In this document: positions 9,962 to 20,907 of the stretch, in pieces
Layout of the letters: each line of letters opens with the position of its first letter
How positions within the stretch are numbered: the first letter of the stretch is position 1
DNA from: Acinetobacter baylyi DSM 14961 = CIP 107474
GTDB lineage: Bacteria; Pseudomonadota; Gammaproteobacteria; Pseudomonadales; Moraxellaceae
Direction of reading: 5' to 3'
Assembly: GCF_000368685.1 (NCBI RefSeq)
Contig: NZ_KB849628.1
Span: 795,228 to 859,227 of the forward strand
DNA length: 64,000 bases
Made by a program: the position numbers and the translations under genes
The notes under the pieces: generated by a model
Told to the model about the DNA's origin: nothing
The model's database searches: none
Seen by the model: the letters and a program-made list of their open reading frames with translations, nothing else

Positions 9962-10876
9962 ATGTTGATAAAAATCTTAGGTTCTGCCGCAGGTGGTGGC
10001 TTCCCGCAATGGAATTGCAATTGTGAAAATTGTCTTGGTCTGAAGCAAGGTACAATTCAGGCCAAAGCCCGTACGCAATCATCAATTGCCATTAGTGACA
10101 ACGGTAAGGACTGGATTTTATGTAATGCCTCTCCTGATATTGCTCAGCAGATTGCACATAATCCCGAACTACAAGCCCCATCTTCAATTCGACGTGGTAC
10201 ATCCATCGGCTCGATTATTTTAACTGATAGCCAGATTGACCATACCACAGGGCTGCTCAATTTGAGAGAAGGCTGTCCGCATCAAGTTTGGGCAACACCC
10301 GAGGTGCATGAAGACCTCAGCACAGGGTTTCCAATTTTCAATATGCTCAAGCACTGGAATGGTGGATTGGTTCATCATCCGATCGACATTCAGACATCTT
10401 TTCAGGTGGCTGTATGTGAAGCGATCCGTTTTACCCCAGTACCTATTTTAAGTAATGCCCCGCCCTATTCGCCTTATCGTCATCGCCCTTTACCTGGGCA
10501 TAATATTGCGCTCTGGATTGAAGATACCCGCACAGGTCATTCCTTGTTTTATGCGCCAGGCTTAGGCCAGATGGATGACAGCATTTTGTCGTATATGCAA
10601 CGTGCGGATTGCCTGCTGGTCGATGGAACCTTGTGGAAAGATCAAGAACTGGCATTATTGGGTGTAGGAAAAAACACAGGGCAAGATATGGGACATCTCG
10701 CATTGCAGGAAGAACGTGGGCTGATTCATTTACTCAGTCAATTTCCAAAACAGCGTAAAGTTCTCATTCATATCAACAATACCAATCCGATCTTAAACGA
10801 AGATTCTGTCGAACGTGCCACACTCAAGCAGCTTGAGATTGAGGTGAGTTATGATGGTATGCTGATTGAGGTTTAA
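9962..10876 (+). CDS. pqqB: PqqB, metallo-beta-lactamase-fold protein of PQQ synthesis
   Basis: A 304-residue member of the PqqB family, a metallo-beta-lactamase-fold protein acting on the tyrosine-derived part of the cross-linked precursor. It has the family's N-terminal [15 protein letters not shown] signature and the metal-ligand-like [10 protein letters not shown] segment. The frame is open 14 codons further upstream, but that earlier ATG lies inside the attenuator hairpin and the family starts at [12 protein letters not shown], so the ATG at 9962 is preferred. The stop is one base before the pqqC start. Confidence 0.95.
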   Translation: MLIKILGSAAGGGFPQWNCNCENCLGLKQGTIQAKARTQSSIAISDNGKDWILCNASPDIAQQIAHNPELQAPSSIRRGTSIGSIILTDSQIDHTTGLLNLREGCPHQVWATPEVHEDLSTGFPIFNMLKHWNGGLVHHPIDIQTSFQVAVCEAIRFTPVPILSNAPPYSPYRHRPLPGHNIALWIEDTRTGHSLFYAPGLGQMDDSILSYMQRADCLLVDGTLWKDQELALLGVGKNTGQDMGHLALQEERGLIHLLSQFPKQRKVLIHINNTNPILNEDSVERATLKQLEIEVSYDGMLIEV

Positions 10877-10877
10877 T

Positions 10878-11633
10878 ATGACCACAACATTATTTTCTCC
10901 TGCGGAATTTGAACAAGCCCTGCGTGACAAAGGTCGCTACTATCATATTCATCATCCCTATCACATCATGATGAATGATGGGCATGCCACTAAGCAACAA
11001 ATTCAGGGCTGGGTCGCCAACCGTTTTTATTATCAGGTCAATATCCCTTTAAAAGATGCGGCCATCATGGCCAATTGCCCAGATCCTGCGACACGCCGTA
11101 AATGGGTGCAACGTATTTTGGATCACGATGGTCAACATGACGACCATGGCGGAATTGAAGCATGGTTGCGTCTGGGTGAAGCCGTTGGCCTAGACCGTGA
11201 GACTATTTTGTCACAAAAGATGGTTTTGCCCAGTGTACGTTTTGCGGTAGATGCCTATGTCAATTTTGCCCGTCGTGCCTGCTGGCAAGAAGCTGCATGT
11301 AGTTCGCTTACCGAACTTTTTGCACCTGCCATCCATCAATCACGTCTGGATACTTGGCCTACACATTACCCATGGATTGATGCAGAAGGTTACGCCTATT
11401 TTAGAGGACGCTTGAGTCAGGCCAATCGTGACGTTGAGCATGGTTTGGAACTGGCACTTGAGTACTGCAATACCGTAGATCGCCAGCAGCGTATGTTGAA
11501 TATTTTACAGTTCAAACTGGATATTTTGTGGACGATCCTTGATGGTATGAGCATGGCCTATGTGCTTGAGCGTGCACCATATCACACGGTTACTCAAGAA
11601 GCGGTTTGGCATCAAAAAGGATTATTAGGATGA
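10878..11633 (+). CDS. pqqC: PqqC, pyrroloquinoline-quinone synthase
   Basis: A 251-residue all-helical, cofactor-free oxidase that performs the last ring closure and eight-electron oxidation of PQQ synthesis. The family length (about 250) and segments rich in the expected active-site residues are present (YYHIHHPYH near the start, [16 protein letters not shown], and [18 protein letters not shown]). The ATG at 10878 follows directly after the pqqB stop; an ATG four codons earlier lies inside pqqB. The end overlaps pqqD by ATGA. Confidence 0.95.
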   Translation: MTTTLFSPAEFEQALRDKGRYYHIHHPYHIMMNDGHATKQQIQGWVANRFYYQVNIPLKDAAIMANCPDPATRRKWVQRILDHDGQHDDHGGIEAWLRLGEAVGLDRETILSQKMVLPSVRFAVDAYVNFARRACWQEAACSSLTELFAPAIHQSRLDTWPTHYPWIDAEGYAYFRGRLSQANRDVEHGLELALEYCNTVDRQQRMLNILQFKLDILWTILDGMSMAYVLERAPYHTVTQEAVWHQKGLLG

Positions 11634-11905
11634 GTGACTTATTGCATACCACGCCAGTATTTAATCGCGGTTATCGTTTTCAATGGGAACAAGCCCAGCA
11701 ATCGTATGTGATTTTGTATCCTGAAGGTTTGGTACGTTTAAATGAAAGCGCAACGCTGATCTTAAAACAGATCGATGGCAAGCTTACTGTGCATGACATC
11801 ATTCAGAATTTAAGTGCGCAATTTCCAGATGCGACAGGACTCGATCAGGACATCGTAGAGTTTTTAAAACAGGCCGAATCTCGGCAGTGGATTTGCTTGC
11901 AATGA
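11630..11905 (+). CDS. pqqD: PqqD, PqqA-binding chaperone
   Basis: A 91-residue RRE-type (RiPP recognition element) peptide chaperone that presents PqqA to the radical SAM enzyme PqqE. Its size and the pattern [21 protein letters not shown], then [14 protein letters not shown], fit the family. The start overlaps the pqqC stop (ATGA) and the end overlaps the pqqE start in the same way, giving translational coupling and presumably balanced amounts. Confidence 0.93.
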   Translation: MSDLLHTTPVFNRGYRFQWEQAQQSYVILYPEGLVRLNESATLILKQIDGKLTVHDIIQNLSAQFPDATGLDQDIVEFLKQAESRQWICLQ

Positions 11906-13062
11906 ACATTCCTGTTTCACTCCAGAGCAAGCCACCACTCTGGCTACTGGCAGAACTGACCTATCGCTGTCCATTACAATGTGCTTATTGTTCAAATCCT
12001 TTGGATTATGCCGCAGTCAAGCAAGAACTGAGTACCGATGAATGGAAAGATGTATTTCGTCAGGCACGAGCCATGGGAAGTGTACAACTTGGCTTTTCTG
12101 GTGGTGAACCATTACTACGTCAAGACTTATCTGAACTCATCAAATATGCACATGAATTAGGTTTTTATACCAATCTGATTACCTCAGGCATTGGTTTAAC
12201 CGAACAGAAAATTGCCGAGTTCAGCGAAGCTGGTTTGGATCATATTCAGATCAGCTTTCAGGCCAGTGACCCTGCTTTAAGTGAAATTTTGTCTGGCTCG
12301 CGTAAAGCTTTTCAGCAAAAACAGGCTATGGCTTTAGCGGTCAAAAAACATCGCTATCCGATGGTACTAAACTTTGTAATTCACCGTTTTAATATCGAGC
12401 AGATTGATCAGATTATTGAACTCAGTCTTGAACTCAACGCAGATTATGTCGAATTGGCAACCTGCCAGTTTTATGGCTGGGCCAAACTCAATCAAGCTGC
12501 CTTACTTCCTACGCCTGAACAAATCAGTTATGCGCAAGCGCGCGTTCAGGCCTATCGTCAATATATCGATCAGCATCACCTCAAAACTAAATTACTCTTG
12601 GTGGCACCTGATTATTATCAGGAACGCCCTAAAAAATGTATTGGTGGCTGGGGACAGATTTTTATCACGGTGAGTCCAGATGGAACGGTTTTACCGTGTC
12701 AAAGTGCCAAAGACTTACCCTTGGAATTTCCAACGATTCAGGATCAATCGTTAAAGACGATCTGGAATGAGGCCTTTGCCTTCAATGCCTTTCGTGGTAC
12801 AGACTGGATGCAGGAACCTTGTCGTTCTTGCCCAGACAAAGACAAAGATCTGGGTGGGTGTCGCTGTCAGGCATACATGTTGACCAAAAACATGTACGCC
12901 ACAGACCCCGTGTGTAGTAAATCTCCTGTGCATCATCAGATTGTGGAAGCACGATTACAAACCCAGTGTTCAAAGCCTGATATCAGCGATCTAAAACTTC
13001 GTAATCCACAAAATTCTAAATTATTTTTTAAACGCGCATCAGATGCAGATAGCTTATTATGA
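11902..13062 (+). CDS. pqqE: PqqE, radical SAM enzyme of PQQ synthesis
   Basis: A 386-residue radical SAM protein that forms the carbon-carbon bond between the Glu and Tyr side chains of PqqA. The SAM-binding 4Fe-4S motif is C23-x3-C27-x2-C30 ([12 protein letters not shown]), and a GGEP motif follows (FSGGEPLLR). The C-terminal SPASM region has further clusters of cysteines ([29 protein letters not shown]) for auxiliary iron-sulfur clusters. The start overlaps the pqqD stop. An earlier in-frame ATG five codons upstream lies inside pqqD. Confidence 0.95.
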   Translation: MNIPVSLQSKPPLWLLAELTYRCPLQCAYCSNPLDYAAVKQELSTDEWKDVFRQARAMGSVQLGFSGGEPLLRQDLSELIKYAHELGFYTNLITSGIGLTEQKIAEFSEAGLDHIQISFQASDPALSEILSGSRKAFQQKQAMALAVKKHRYPMVLNFVIHRFNIEQIDQIIELSLELNADYVELATCQFYGWAKLNQAALLPTPEQISYAQARVQAYRQYIDQHHLKTKLLLVAPDYYQERPKKCIGGWGQIFITVSPDGTVLPCQSAKDLPLEFPTIQDQSLKTIWNEAFAFNAFRGTDWMQEPCRSCPDKDKDLGGCRCQAYMLTKNMYATDPVCSKSPVHHQIVEARLQTQCSKPDISDLKLRNPQNSKLFFKRASDADSLL

Positions 13063-14105
13063 AAAGCTTTGATGGACATAATGACTTACTGGCACGGCTT
13101 TGGTTAAGCGAACATCCTGATCCTGTCGGCATGTTCTTAAAGGGTCAATTGCCTGGACATCTGGATTTTGCACGTTGCCAACAGGCGCAATTTGCGGGCG
13201 GATTATTTGCAATCTTTGTACCGCCGTTCGACTATGTCAAAAACAACCATCCATATAAACTCCGCAAATCTGCACAAGCGGGTTTTGATACTCAAGACAT
13301 ACACCATATTGTTTTTACCCAGCTTGATTATATCAAACAGATTGCATCACGTTCAGATCGGCGTATCCAGATTTGTTTAAGTGTTGAAGATATCCAGTTC
13401 TGTTTACAGCAGGATATCATGGCGGTAGTGATTCATCTGGAAGGTGCCGAAGTCCTTGATTCAGAGTTTGGTGTACTTGAACAACTACATGCACGTGGCC
13501 TAAGGAGTATTGGCCCCTTATGGAATCTGCCCAATCAGTTTGGGCATGGTTTGCAAGCCAGTTTTCCACATTCGCCAGATACAGGGCTGGGTCTGACCGA
13601 TCAGGGCAAGGCCTTAATTCAACTCTGTTCAGAAAAACGGATCATGATTGATGTATCACATATGAATGAAAAAGCCTTTTGGGATACAGCCAAGATAAGT
13701 GAGCTTCCACTGATTGCCACGCATTCCAATGTACATCAACTGTGTCCGCAGCCACGCAACCTGACCGATGCACAGCTTGAAGCCATTCAGGCCAGTCAAG
13801 GCTGTGTTGGGGTCAATTTTGATACAGCATTTTTACGCCCAGATGGGCAGCGTAATGCAGCGACTTCACTTGATTTAATTCTGGAACATATCGAATACCT
13901 GATGCACAAGCTAGGTGAAGATCAGGTTGCGTTTGGTTCAGATTTTGATGGTGGTTTTATTTCCGATCACCTAAAAGATGTTACAGGTCTGATTCATCTA
14001 CAACAAGCATTTGAACGACGTGGCTATTCACAAGCACTGCAAGAAAAACTCTGTCATCAAAACTGGTTGAGTGCGCTACAGCGAGTTTGGCATCCAGCTT
14101 GCTAA
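13059..14105 (+). CDS. membrane/renal-type dipeptidase (peptidase M19)
   Basis: A 348-residue zinc dipeptidase of the M19 family. Metal ligands are visible: H7 and D9 (FDGHNDL), a glutamate in HLEGAEVLD, a histidine in DVSHMNE and another in [15 protein letters not shown] is also typical. Its ATG overlaps the pqqE stop (ATGA), so it belongs to the pqq transcript. No PqqF or PqqG protease is in this window. I infer that it may release the PQQ precursor from the residual peptide or recycle the flanking dipeptides. A general dipeptidase or a broader amidohydrolase role remains possible. Confidence 0.85.
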   Translation: MKSFDGHNDLLARLWLSEHPDPVGMFLKGQLPGHLDFARCQQAQFAGGLFAIFVPPFDYVKNNHPYKLRKSAQAGFDTQDIHHIVFTQLDYIKQIASRSDRRIQICLSVEDIQFCLQQDIMAVVIHLEGAEVLDSEFGVLEQLHARGLRSIGPLWNLPNQFGHGLQASFPHSPDTGLGLTDQGKALIQLCSEKRIMIDVSHMNEKAFWDTAKISELPLIATHSNVHQLCPQPRNLTDAQLEAIQASQGCVGVNFDTAFLRPDGQRNAATSLDLILEHIEYLMHKLGEDQVAFGSDFDGGFISDHLKDVTGLIHLQQAFERRGYSQALQEKLCHQNWLSALQRVWHPAC

Positions 14106-14118
14106 ATTTTGGCAAAAA

Positions 14119-14143
14119 AAAGACGGCCGTCAATACCGTCTTT
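14119..14143 (-). terminator. intrinsic terminator for the 3-hydroxybutyrate dehydrogenase gene
   Basis: AAAGACGG (14119-14126) pairs with CCGTCTTT (14136-14143). Read on the minus strand the stem is followed by a T-run (the A-run at 14114-14120). It sits between two converging genes and may also slow plus-strand transcripts. Confidence 0.75.
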
Positions 14144-14158
14144 GAAAAGATAACAAAC

Positions 14159-14944
14159 TTATTGTGCGGTATATCCACCATCCATGACCACAGCCTGACC
14201 TGTTACCCCCCCAGCCTTGTCACTACATAGGAAAATTGCATAATCTGCAATTTCTTCAACTGTAAGTAAACGTTTTTGGGGCACCATTGCCAAAATCACG
14301 TCTTCCAATGCTGTGGTTTCACTGACGTTGCGTGTTTTGGCCAGATCGGCAATTTGTCCACGAACGAGCGGTGTATCTACATAGCCTGGACACAACGCAT
14401 TGACGGTAATACCATCTTTGGCAGATTCAAGCGCTGCCACTTTGGTCAGCCCGATAACTCCGTGTTTCGCACTGTTATAACCTGCTTTTCCAGCAAAACC
14501 AATCAGGCCATTAATTGATGCCATATTGATAATGCGTCCAGACTTCTGTGCTTTCATGATTGGAAATACATGCTTGATGCCAATGAATGCCCCTGTAAGC
14601 ATCACAGCGATCAACTTTTGAAACACCTCAGTTGGGAAATCTTCAATTGCTGCTACATGCTGAAAACCTGCATTATTGATCAAAATATCGACGGTTCCAA
14701 AGTGTTTTTGGGTCAGTTCGATTGCCGCTTGATAAGCCTGCTCGTCTGTTACATCACATGGAGCGGCAAGCGCGTCAAAACCTTGTTGCTTAAGCTGTTT
14801 CACTGCATCTTCACATTTTTCTGCATTGACATCCGAGATGACCACTTTGGCACCTTCTGCTGCAAATTTTTTTGCAATTTCGAGACCAATTCCACTTGCA
14901 GAACCTGTAATAAATGCAACCTTAGTGTCTAATTGTTTACTCAC
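14159..14944 (-). CDS. bdhA: D-3-hydroxybutyrate dehydrogenase (SDR family)
   Basis: A 261-residue short-chain dehydrogenase that interconverts 3-hydroxybutyrate and acetoacetate with NAD. It has the TGSASGIG cofactor motif near the N terminus, NNAG, the catalytic serine in NMASINGL and the YNSAKHG pair of tyrosine and lysine. The FQHVAAIEDFP and PGYVDTPLVRGQI segments match bacterial 3-hydroxybutyrate dehydrogenases specifically. The next gene in the same direction upstream is a GntP permease. Across the promoter region lie a LysR regulator and the acetoacetate CoA-transferase, transporter and thiolase, so the product acetoacetate has an obvious onward route. Confidence 0.9.
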   Translation of the reverse strand: MSKQLDTKVAFITGSASGIGLEIAKKFAAEGAKVVISDVNAEKCEDAVKQLKQQGFDALAAPCDVTDEQAYQAAIELTQKHFGTVDILINNAGFQHVAAIEDFPTEVFQKLIAVMLTGAFIGIKHVFPIMKAQKSGRIINMASINGLIGFAGKAGYNSAKHGVIGLTKVAALESAKDGITVNALCPGYVDTPLVRGQIADLAKTRNVSETTALEDVILAMVPQKRLLTVEEIADYAIFLCSDKAGGVTGQAVVMDGGYTAQ

Positions 14945-15018
14945 CGTATTCTCCTGTCTATTTTAAAAAACCTTGCAGTCAAAAATGCAAGGTCTAATCT
15001 TGATGGATCTATCTCGAC

Positions 15019-16437
15019 TTAAACGATACCAAACCATGTAAAGGCTGCAATCACGACAAACACAGCCATCGTCTTAATGATGGTCACAGCGAAAATATCT
15101 TTATAAGACTGTTTATGTGTTAAACCTGTTACCGCAAGTAACGTGATCACGGCGCCATTATGCGGGAGTGTATCCATACCTCCTGAAGCCATGGCAACCA
15201 CACGGTGCATCACTTCTGGCGGAATACCTGCTGCCAAAATTGCAGCATTGTACTGTTCTGCCATCGCACTCAAAGCAATACTCATCCCGCCCGAAGCAGA
15301 ACCTGTAATTCCTGCAAGTGTGGTGGTGGTCACAGCCCCGTTCACCAATGGATTGGTAAAGGTATGACTTAAGGCATGGCTGATCAAGGCAAAACCTGGT
15401 AATGCCGCAATAATCGCACCAAAACCATATTCGGAGGCAGTATTCATCACAGCCAGAAGTGAACCGCCAATACTGGCATTGACGCCTTCCTTGAACTGGC
15501 TCATGACACGCTGATAATCAAACAAAATGGCTGTGATAATTCCCACAATTAGTGCGAGTCCAACAGCCCAGATTGCGCCTGTTTTGGCGACATCGACAGT
15601 ATAATTGGCTAAGCCAATTGCGTTGAAATCAAAGCCATTTGGATACCAGGTTTTGATGGCTGTCGATAAATATTTATTCATCACAGCCACTAAAATAAGT
15701 GGAACAAACGCAAGACATTGTCTAAGAAATGTCCTATTTTCATTTGCATCAACAATGGTATTTTGAACATCTGAGAATGCCGCTTGGTCAAAACCTGCAT
15801 AGCCTTCACCCGCCCGTGCAGCAACACGACGGCGCCATTCCAGATAGCTCAATCCCATACACAATACAAAAATTGCACCAATAATACCGAGAAATGGTGC
15901 TGCGTAGATATTGGTGCCAAAGAAGGTAGTTGGAATCACGTTTTGAATTTGTGGCGTACCTGGCAAGGCATCCATGGTGAAGGTAAACGCACCCAGCGCA
16001 ATCGTGCCTGGAATCAGACGTTTTGGAATATTGGCTTGCTGGAACAATTGATTGGCAAATGGATAGATTGCAAACACGGCAACAAATAAACTAACACCGC
16101 TATAGGTCAGAATCGCACCCAGCAATACCACGGTCAAAATGGCTTTTTTGGCGCCAATCAAATTCACAATAGTTTTGGCAATCGACTCGGCGATGCCCGA
16201 CATTTCGACGACTTTACCAAATATAGCACCCAGCAAAAATACCAAAAAATAGTCTTTAATAAAATTGACCATTTTCGGCATGAATACACCAGAATAAAAT
16301 GGCAATACATTTGCAGGATTGATCAGAAGAACAGCCAGCAATGCACAAATGGGCGCCATCAAGATCACAGAAAATCCACGATAGGCCGTATACATGAGCA
16401 AACTTAACGAAAGTAAAATGACAAACAGTTCCCACAT
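15019..16437 (-). CDS. GntP-family permease, probably for 3-hydroxybutyrate
   Basis: A 472-residue polytopic membrane protein of the GntP (gluconate:H+ symporter) family. It is recognisable by its many hydrophobic spans, a conserved GSASGGMSIAL stretch, and MPHNG-type sequence (DTLPHNGAVITLL) near the C terminus. It lies directly upstream of the 3-hydroxybutyrate dehydrogenase gene with a 74-bp gap, so uptake of 3-hydroxybutyrate is the likely role. That substrate is inferred from context only. Confidence 0.85.
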   Translation of the reverse strand: MWELFVILLSLSLLMYTAYRGFSVILMAPICALLAVLLINPANVLPFYSGVFMPKMVNFIKDYFLVFLLGAIFGKVVEMSGIAESIAKTIVNLIGAKKAILTVVLLGAILTYSGVSLFVAVFAIYPFANQLFQQANIPKRLIPGTIALGAFTFTMDALPGTPQIQNVIPTTFFGTNIYAAPFLGIIGAIFVLCMGLSYLEWRRRVAARAGEGYAGFDQAAFSDVQNTIVDANENRTFLRQCLAFVPLILVAVMNKYLSTAIKTWYPNGFDFNAIGLANYTVDVAKTGAIWAVGLALIVGIITAILFDYQRVMSQFKEGVNASIGGSLLAVMNTASEYGFGAIIAALPGFALISHALSHTFTNPLVNGAVTTTTLAGITGSASGGMSIALSAMAEQYNAAILAAGIPPEVMHRVVAMASGGMDTLPHNGAVITLLAVTGLTHKQSYKDIFAVTIIKTMAVFVVIAAFTWFGIV

Positions 16438-16901
16438 ATTCTTTTACTCCATTACAAAGAATATATGTCAGGTCTTACCCAAATATCATGCCTAATATTT
16501 GATAACGGCTCACCTGACTTTAATTGGTTTATTTTCTAAAACACCAGACGCAAAATTAAAAATAAGATTGAGTATTTATTTTAAAATATCAATAAATTTT
16601 AAAAACACAAGATGATTATTTTTAAATATTAAAAATAAAAAAATATTATTAAAATTCAATATTATAAAAACAAAATTATTTATTTAAAAAATATATTATT
16701 TATTTTAAAAAACTCATTAATGTTATTTATTCTAAAAAATAAATCAATTAATTAAATTTGCCAATGATTTAAATGAGAATTAATTAAACATTTAAAAATA
16801 GATAAGTGAAAATTTAGCTTTTACAAAAAAACAAGACTTAGATCGAATATATTTTTTATCATTATGCTTTAAAATCAAAAACTTTGATCAGGATGACACC
16901 T
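16438..16901. other. AT-rich divergent promoter region
   Basis: 464 bp without a gene between the GntP permease and the LysR regulator, extremely AT-rich from about 16550 to 16860. It should hold the promoters of both divergent units and the LysR operators. I could not pick out a convincing inverted repeat against the AT background. Confidence 0.6.
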
Positions 16902-17804
16902 ATGACGCTCAAGCAACTTAAAGCATTTCTCGTGCTGGCTCGTAATCTGAACTATGCCAATGCCTCTGCCGAGTTGCATTTGAGTCAGTCTGCGCTGAGT
17001 TTGAGTATCAAATCGCTTGAAGAGGAACTCGGTGGCAAGCTGTTTAAACGTAACACCAGACGAGTTGAACTGACAAATGAAGGCCAATCTCTGATTCCAC
17101 TGGCGCGCAAGTTGCTGGCAAATTGGGAAGATATGGAGAAAGATGTTAAACAGCGCTTTAAGCTCAACAGAGGAACCTTAAGCATTGCATCCATGCCATT
17201 TGTGACCCATGCCATTTTGCCAGAAGTGATTAAAATTTTTTCGAGTGAACATCCGAATTTAAGTTTTTCAATTCATGACATTCCCAACGAACGTATTATT
17301 GAAAATGTGCTGGATGGAATTTTTGAACTCGGGCTCTGTTTTCAACCCGTCTTACACGAACAACTGGAATTCAAGCCCCTGTTTGATGAAGACTTTCTCG
17401 CGCTTTTGCCCAAGTCTCATCCTTTAGCACAACAAAAAACAGTTCAATGGCCAGAGCTTTATGCCAATCCCTTTGTAACATTGCAGCATCCGTCTATTGT
17501 TCGTTATTTGCTTGAACAAAATGCACAACAGCACGACCTGATTTTAGATTTGAAAGTTGAATGTCATCAAATCAGTTCTCTTTCCAGTCTGGTCGCACTC
17601 GGAATTGGCGTCAGTGCAATTCCACGTCACTTTCAGCATTTTGTAGACAAAGAACATAATGTCTTACTCGAAATTGAAAATAGTGAAGTGCATCAGGCAG
17701 TAGGTATTGTCTATAAAAAAGATTTTGAACTTTCTAATATTTCAGTCCAGTTTATGCAAGCGCTCACACGCTTTCCATATGATTCTATTTTAAAAAACCA
17801 GTAG
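16902..17804 (+). CDS. LysR-family regulator of the ketone-body genes
   Basis: A 300-residue LysR-type activator. The N-terminal winged helix-turn-helix (MTLKQLKAFL, then NYANASAELHLSQSALSLSIK) is followed by a ligand-binding domain of usual length. The ATG at 16902 is chosen because AGGA lies eight bases before it; two earlier in-frame ATGs have worse or no ribosome-binding sites. It sits between the divergent bdhA-gntP unit and the sco-ato genes, so control of both by a C4 acid is the natural inference. Confidence 0.85.
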   Translation: MTLKQLKAFLVLARNLNYANASAELHLSQSALSLSIKSLEEELGGKLFKRNTRRVELTNEGQSLIPLARKLLANWEDMEKDVKQRFKLNRGTLSIASMPFVTHAILPEVIKIFSSEHPNLSFSIHDIPNERIIENVLDGIFELGLCFQPVLHEQLEFKPLFDEDFLALLPKSHPLAQQKTVQWPELYANPFVTLQHPSIVRYLLEQNAQQHDLILDLKVECHQISSLSSLVALGIGVSAIPRHFQHFVDKEHNVLLEIENSEVHQAVGIVYKKDFELSNISVQFMQALTRFPYDSILKNQ

Positions 17805-17982
17805 CCATAGTCATAAGTTTTAATGCTCTTGATTTGATCAGAGCAAGCAGGGTTGCGCGAATCCATTGATGGAAACGTTCTGATTGATTAATTTTACTCA
17901 TCAAATCTTTAAAATTTTCAACTTCTTTAAATAAATTCAGAATGCTAATAATAAAAACACACAGGGATTTTGAGTCATCAAG

Positions 17983-18687
17983 ATGGATAAAGTATATAAA
18001 AGTGCAGCGCTCGCACTACAGGATATTGTTAAAGATCATCAAACCTTGGCAGTAGGCGGTTTCGGGCTTTGTGGTATTCCCGAAGCGTTAATTGGTGCAT
18101 TGAAAGATACACAAGTCAAACATCTGACCTGTATTTCCAACAACGCTGGCGTGGATGATTTTGGTTTAGGTTTGTTATTGCAAACCAAACAAATCAAGAA
18201 AATGATCTCTTCTTATGTAGGAGAGAATAAGGAATTTGAACGCCAATATCTCAATGGCGAGCTTGAAGTTGAATTGACACCTCAAGGTACGTTGGCCGAA
18301 AAGCTGCGTGCTGGTGGTGCAGGCATCCCTGCTTTTTACACGCAAACAGGTGTAGGAACTCTTATTGCCGAAGGCAAGGAGCAACGAGAATTTGATGGGA
18401 AAACCTATATTTTAGAACCCTCCTTAACTGCTGATATTGCATTGGTGAAAGCTTATAAAGCAGACAGAGCAGGCAATCTGGTGTTTCGTAAAACCGCGCG
18501 TAATTTTAACCCTGAATGTGCTATGGCTGGAAAAATTACCGTTGCCGAAGTTGAGCAGATCGTTGAAACAGGCGAACTTGATCCAGATGAAATTCACTTA
18601 GCAGGTATTTTTGTACATCGCGTTGTGCTCAATAGTGCACCAGAAAAACGTATCGAACAAAAAACTTTAAAAGCACAGGGAGCATAA
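17983..18687 (+). CDS. scoA: 3-oxoacid (acetoacetate) CoA-transferase subunit A
   Basis: A 234-residue alpha subunit of a family I CoA transferase, with the [16 protein letters not shown] motif near the N terminus and [10 protein letters not shown] in the middle. With subunit B it moves CoA from succinyl-CoA or acetyl-CoA onto acetoacetate. The next gene starts two bases after its stop. AtoD is an equally valid name. The substrate assignment rests on neighbouring thiolase, AtoE and 3-hydroxybutyrate dehydrogenase genes. Confidence 0.92.
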   Translation: MDKVYKSAALALQDIVKDHQTLAVGGFGLCGIPEALIGALKDTQVKHLTCISNNAGVDDFGLGLLLQTKQIKKMISSYVGENKEFERQYLNGELEVELTPQGTLAEKLRAGGAGIPAFYTQTGVGTLIAEGKEQREFDGKTYILEPSLTADIALVKAYKADRAGNLVFRKTARNFNPECAMAGKITVAEVEQIVETGELDPDEIHLAGIFVHRVVLNSAPEKRIEQKTLKAQGA

Positions 18688-18689
18688 TC

Positions 18690-19334
18690 ATGGCATGGAC
18701 ACGTGAACAAATGGCACAACGTGCCGCACAGGAATTGCAAGATGGTTTTTATGTCAATCTTGGAATTGGCTTACCGACGCTAGTCGCCAATTATATTCCC
18801 GCCGATGTAGAAGTCTGGTTGCAATCTGAAAATGGCTTGCTGGGGATTGGAGAATTTCCGACAGAGGACACTGTAGATGCAGATCTGATTAATGCAGGGA
18901 AACAAACCGTCACTGCTCGTGCGGGTGCTGCATTTTTCTCAAGTAGTGAATCATTTGGCATGATTCGCGGCGGTCATGTCAATATCGCGATTTTAGGCGC
19001 AATGGAAGTTTCTGAAAAAGGAGATTTGGCCAACTGGATGATTCCAGGCAAAAAAGTCAAAGGTATGGGCGGTGCAATGGATCTCGTGGTCGGTGTGCAA
19101 CGTGTCGTGGTACTGATGGAACACTGTGCCAAAGATGGCTCAGCCAAAATTGTATCTGAATGCTCACTGCCACTGACAGGTCAAGGTGTCGTACACCGCA
19201 TTATTACCGATCTTGGTGTTATGGACATTGTACCCGAAGGTATACAACTGGTTGAGCTGGCAGATGGCGTTACCTTGCAACAGATTCAAGCTGCCTCGGG
19301 CGTTGAGTTATTACAGCACGCTGCCCTTGCTTAA
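18690..19334 (+). CDS. scoB: 3-oxoacid (acetoacetate) CoA-transferase subunit B
   Basis: A 214-residue beta subunit. It carries the catalytic glutamate in the [10 protein letters not shown] motif and the [13 protein letters not shown] signature. AGGGAG lies about seven bases before the ATG, in the end of scoA. Also known as AtoA. It forms the heteromer with the subunit encoded immediately upstream. Confidence 0.93.
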   Translation: MAWTREQMAQRAAQELQDGFYVNLGIGLPTLVANYIPADVEVWLQSENGLLGIGEFPTEDTVDADLINAGKQTVTARAGAAFFSSSESFGMIRGGHVNIAILGAMEVSEKGDLANWMIPGKKVKGMGGAMDLVVGVQRVVVLMEHCAKDGSAKIVSECSLPLTGQGVVHRIITDLGVMDIVPEGIQLVELADGVTLQQIQAASGVELLQHAALA

Positions 19335-19355
19335 ATTATAAAGTTAGAACAGATA

Positions 19356-19374
19356 AGGTTCCATGAAGGAACCT
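19356..19374. other. small stem-loop between scoB and atoE
   Basis: AGGTTCC (19356-19362) pairs with GGAACCT (19368-19374); a second imperfect hairpin (GTGATC with GATCAC) follows at about 19385-19412. They may trim or stabilise the transcript between the CoA transferase and transporter genes; there is no long T-run. Confidence 0.4.
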
Positions 19375-19441
19375 AAAAATAAAGCGTGATCGGCTCAATG
19401 AGACTGATCACTCAAAATACAATAAAAGACGGATTTTAATT

Positions 19442-20851
19442 ATGGATAAACAACCTGCGCTTTTGGAGCGTTTTGCCTTAAAAGTCAGTGACTGGTCAGA
19501 AAAATGGTTTCCTGATTCTTATATTTTTGCGCTACTTGGCGTCATTATTGTGTCGCTTGCCGCAATTTTCATTGGTGCGCCAGTCAAAGATGTGGCAGGC
19601 GCATTTGGAAACGGTTTTTGGAGTCTCATCCCGTTTACACTGCAAATGACCATGCTGATTATTGTCGGTTATGTGGTTTCTGTTTCTGCACCTGTGAAAA
19701 AACTCATTCAGAAAATGGCACGTTTGCCACATTCAGGTCGCGGTGCCATTGTAATGGTGGCCACCGTGAGTTTGCTCATTTCTTTGGTCAACTGGGCAAT
19801 TAGTACGATCTTGACAGCATTACTGGTCATTGCGCTGGCAAAACGCAAAGAACTCAACATGGATTATCGTGCTGCTGCCGCTGCCGCAATTATTGGCATG
19901 GGCGCCACTTGGGCACTCGGTATTAGCTCATCGGCTGCACAGTTGCAGGCCAATAAAACCAGTTTGCCAGAATCCATTTATAACCTGACAGGTGTGATTC
20001 CATTTACCCAAACTATTTTCTTATGGCAATCACTGGTCATGACACTGGTGCTGGTGATTGTGTCTATTGTGATTGCATATTGGTCGGCACCTAAAGGTCA
20101 AAATGTCAAAACCATGCAGGATTTTCATCTGGATTTTGAAGATGAAGAAAAAGCTGAACCCAAATCGACCCGCCCTGGTGACTGGCTAGAAAATTCGCCT
20201 ATTTTAACCATTTTAATTGTGGTACTTGGGCTGGGCTGGATGCTTATGGAATTTTCCAAAAACAATCCTATTATTGCAATTTCTAGTTTGAATACTTACA
20301 ACTTTATCTTTTTGATGCTCGGTCTGGCGTTGCATCGGACACCCCGTAATTTCCTCAATGCCGTGAGCAAGGCCGTTCCTGCGGTTTCAGGCGTGCTGAT
20401 CCAGTTTCCACTGTATGGCAGCATTGCTTTCATTATGACGCAAGCGGTCAATGCTCAGGACTTTTCGCTCTCTCATTATATTGCTGAATTTTTTGTTTCG
20501 ATTGCATCACATGATACTTTTGCAGTGGTGATGGGAATTTACTCTGCCATTCTGGGATTTTTTGTACCTTCTGGCGGTGGCAAATGGATTATCGAAGCAC
20601 CTTATGTCATGCAGGCTGCAAACGATCTTCAGTATCATTTGGGTTGGTCAGTTCAAATTTACAATGCAGCCGAAGCCTTACCCAACCTGATCAATCCATT
20701 TTTTATGTTGCCCATGCTAGGCATTCTTAAACTCAAACCCAAAGATGTCATTGGGTTTACCGTAACGCAACTGGTGGTACATTTACCGCTGGTGATGTTT
20801 TTATTATGGATTCTTGGAAAAACACTGAGCTATACCCCACCCGTATTTTAA
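19442..20851 (+). CDS. atoE: AtoE-type short-chain fatty acid / acetoacetate transporter
   Basis: A 469-residue membrane protein of the AtoE family with about eleven hydrophobic spans; FVPSGGGKWIIEAPYVM is typical of the family. It would import acetoacetate or short-chain fatty acids for the CoA transferase encoded upstream. A substrate overlap with the GntP permease gene on the other side of the LysR gene is likely. Confidence 0.88.
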   Translation: MDKQPALLERFALKVSDWSEKWFPDSYIFALLGVIIVSLAAIFIGAPVKDVAGAFGNGFWSLIPFTLQMTMLIIVGYVVSVSAPVKKLIQKMARLPHSGRGAIVMVATVSLLISLVNWAISTILTALLVIALAKRKELNMDYRAAAAAAIIGMGATWALGISSSAAQLQANKTSLPESIYNLTGVIPFTQTIFLWQSLVMTLVLVIVSIVIAYWSAPKGQNVKTMQDFHLDFEDEEKAEPKSTRPGDWLENSPILTILIVVLGLGWMLMEFSKNNPIIAISSLNTYNFIFLMLGLALHRTPRNFLNAVSKAVPAVSGVLIQFPLYGSIAFIMTQAVNAQDFSLSHYIAEFFVSIASHDTFAVVMGIYSAILGFFVPSGGGKWIIEAPYVMQAANDLQYHLGWSVQIYNAAEALPNLINPFFMLPMLGILKLKPKDVIGFTVTQLVVHLPLVMFLLWILGKTLSYTPPVF

Positions 20852-20907
20852 CGATGAGCATAAATGTGGTGTCTTAAAATCACATCCATTTAAGAAGGAC
20901 TTTGGAT

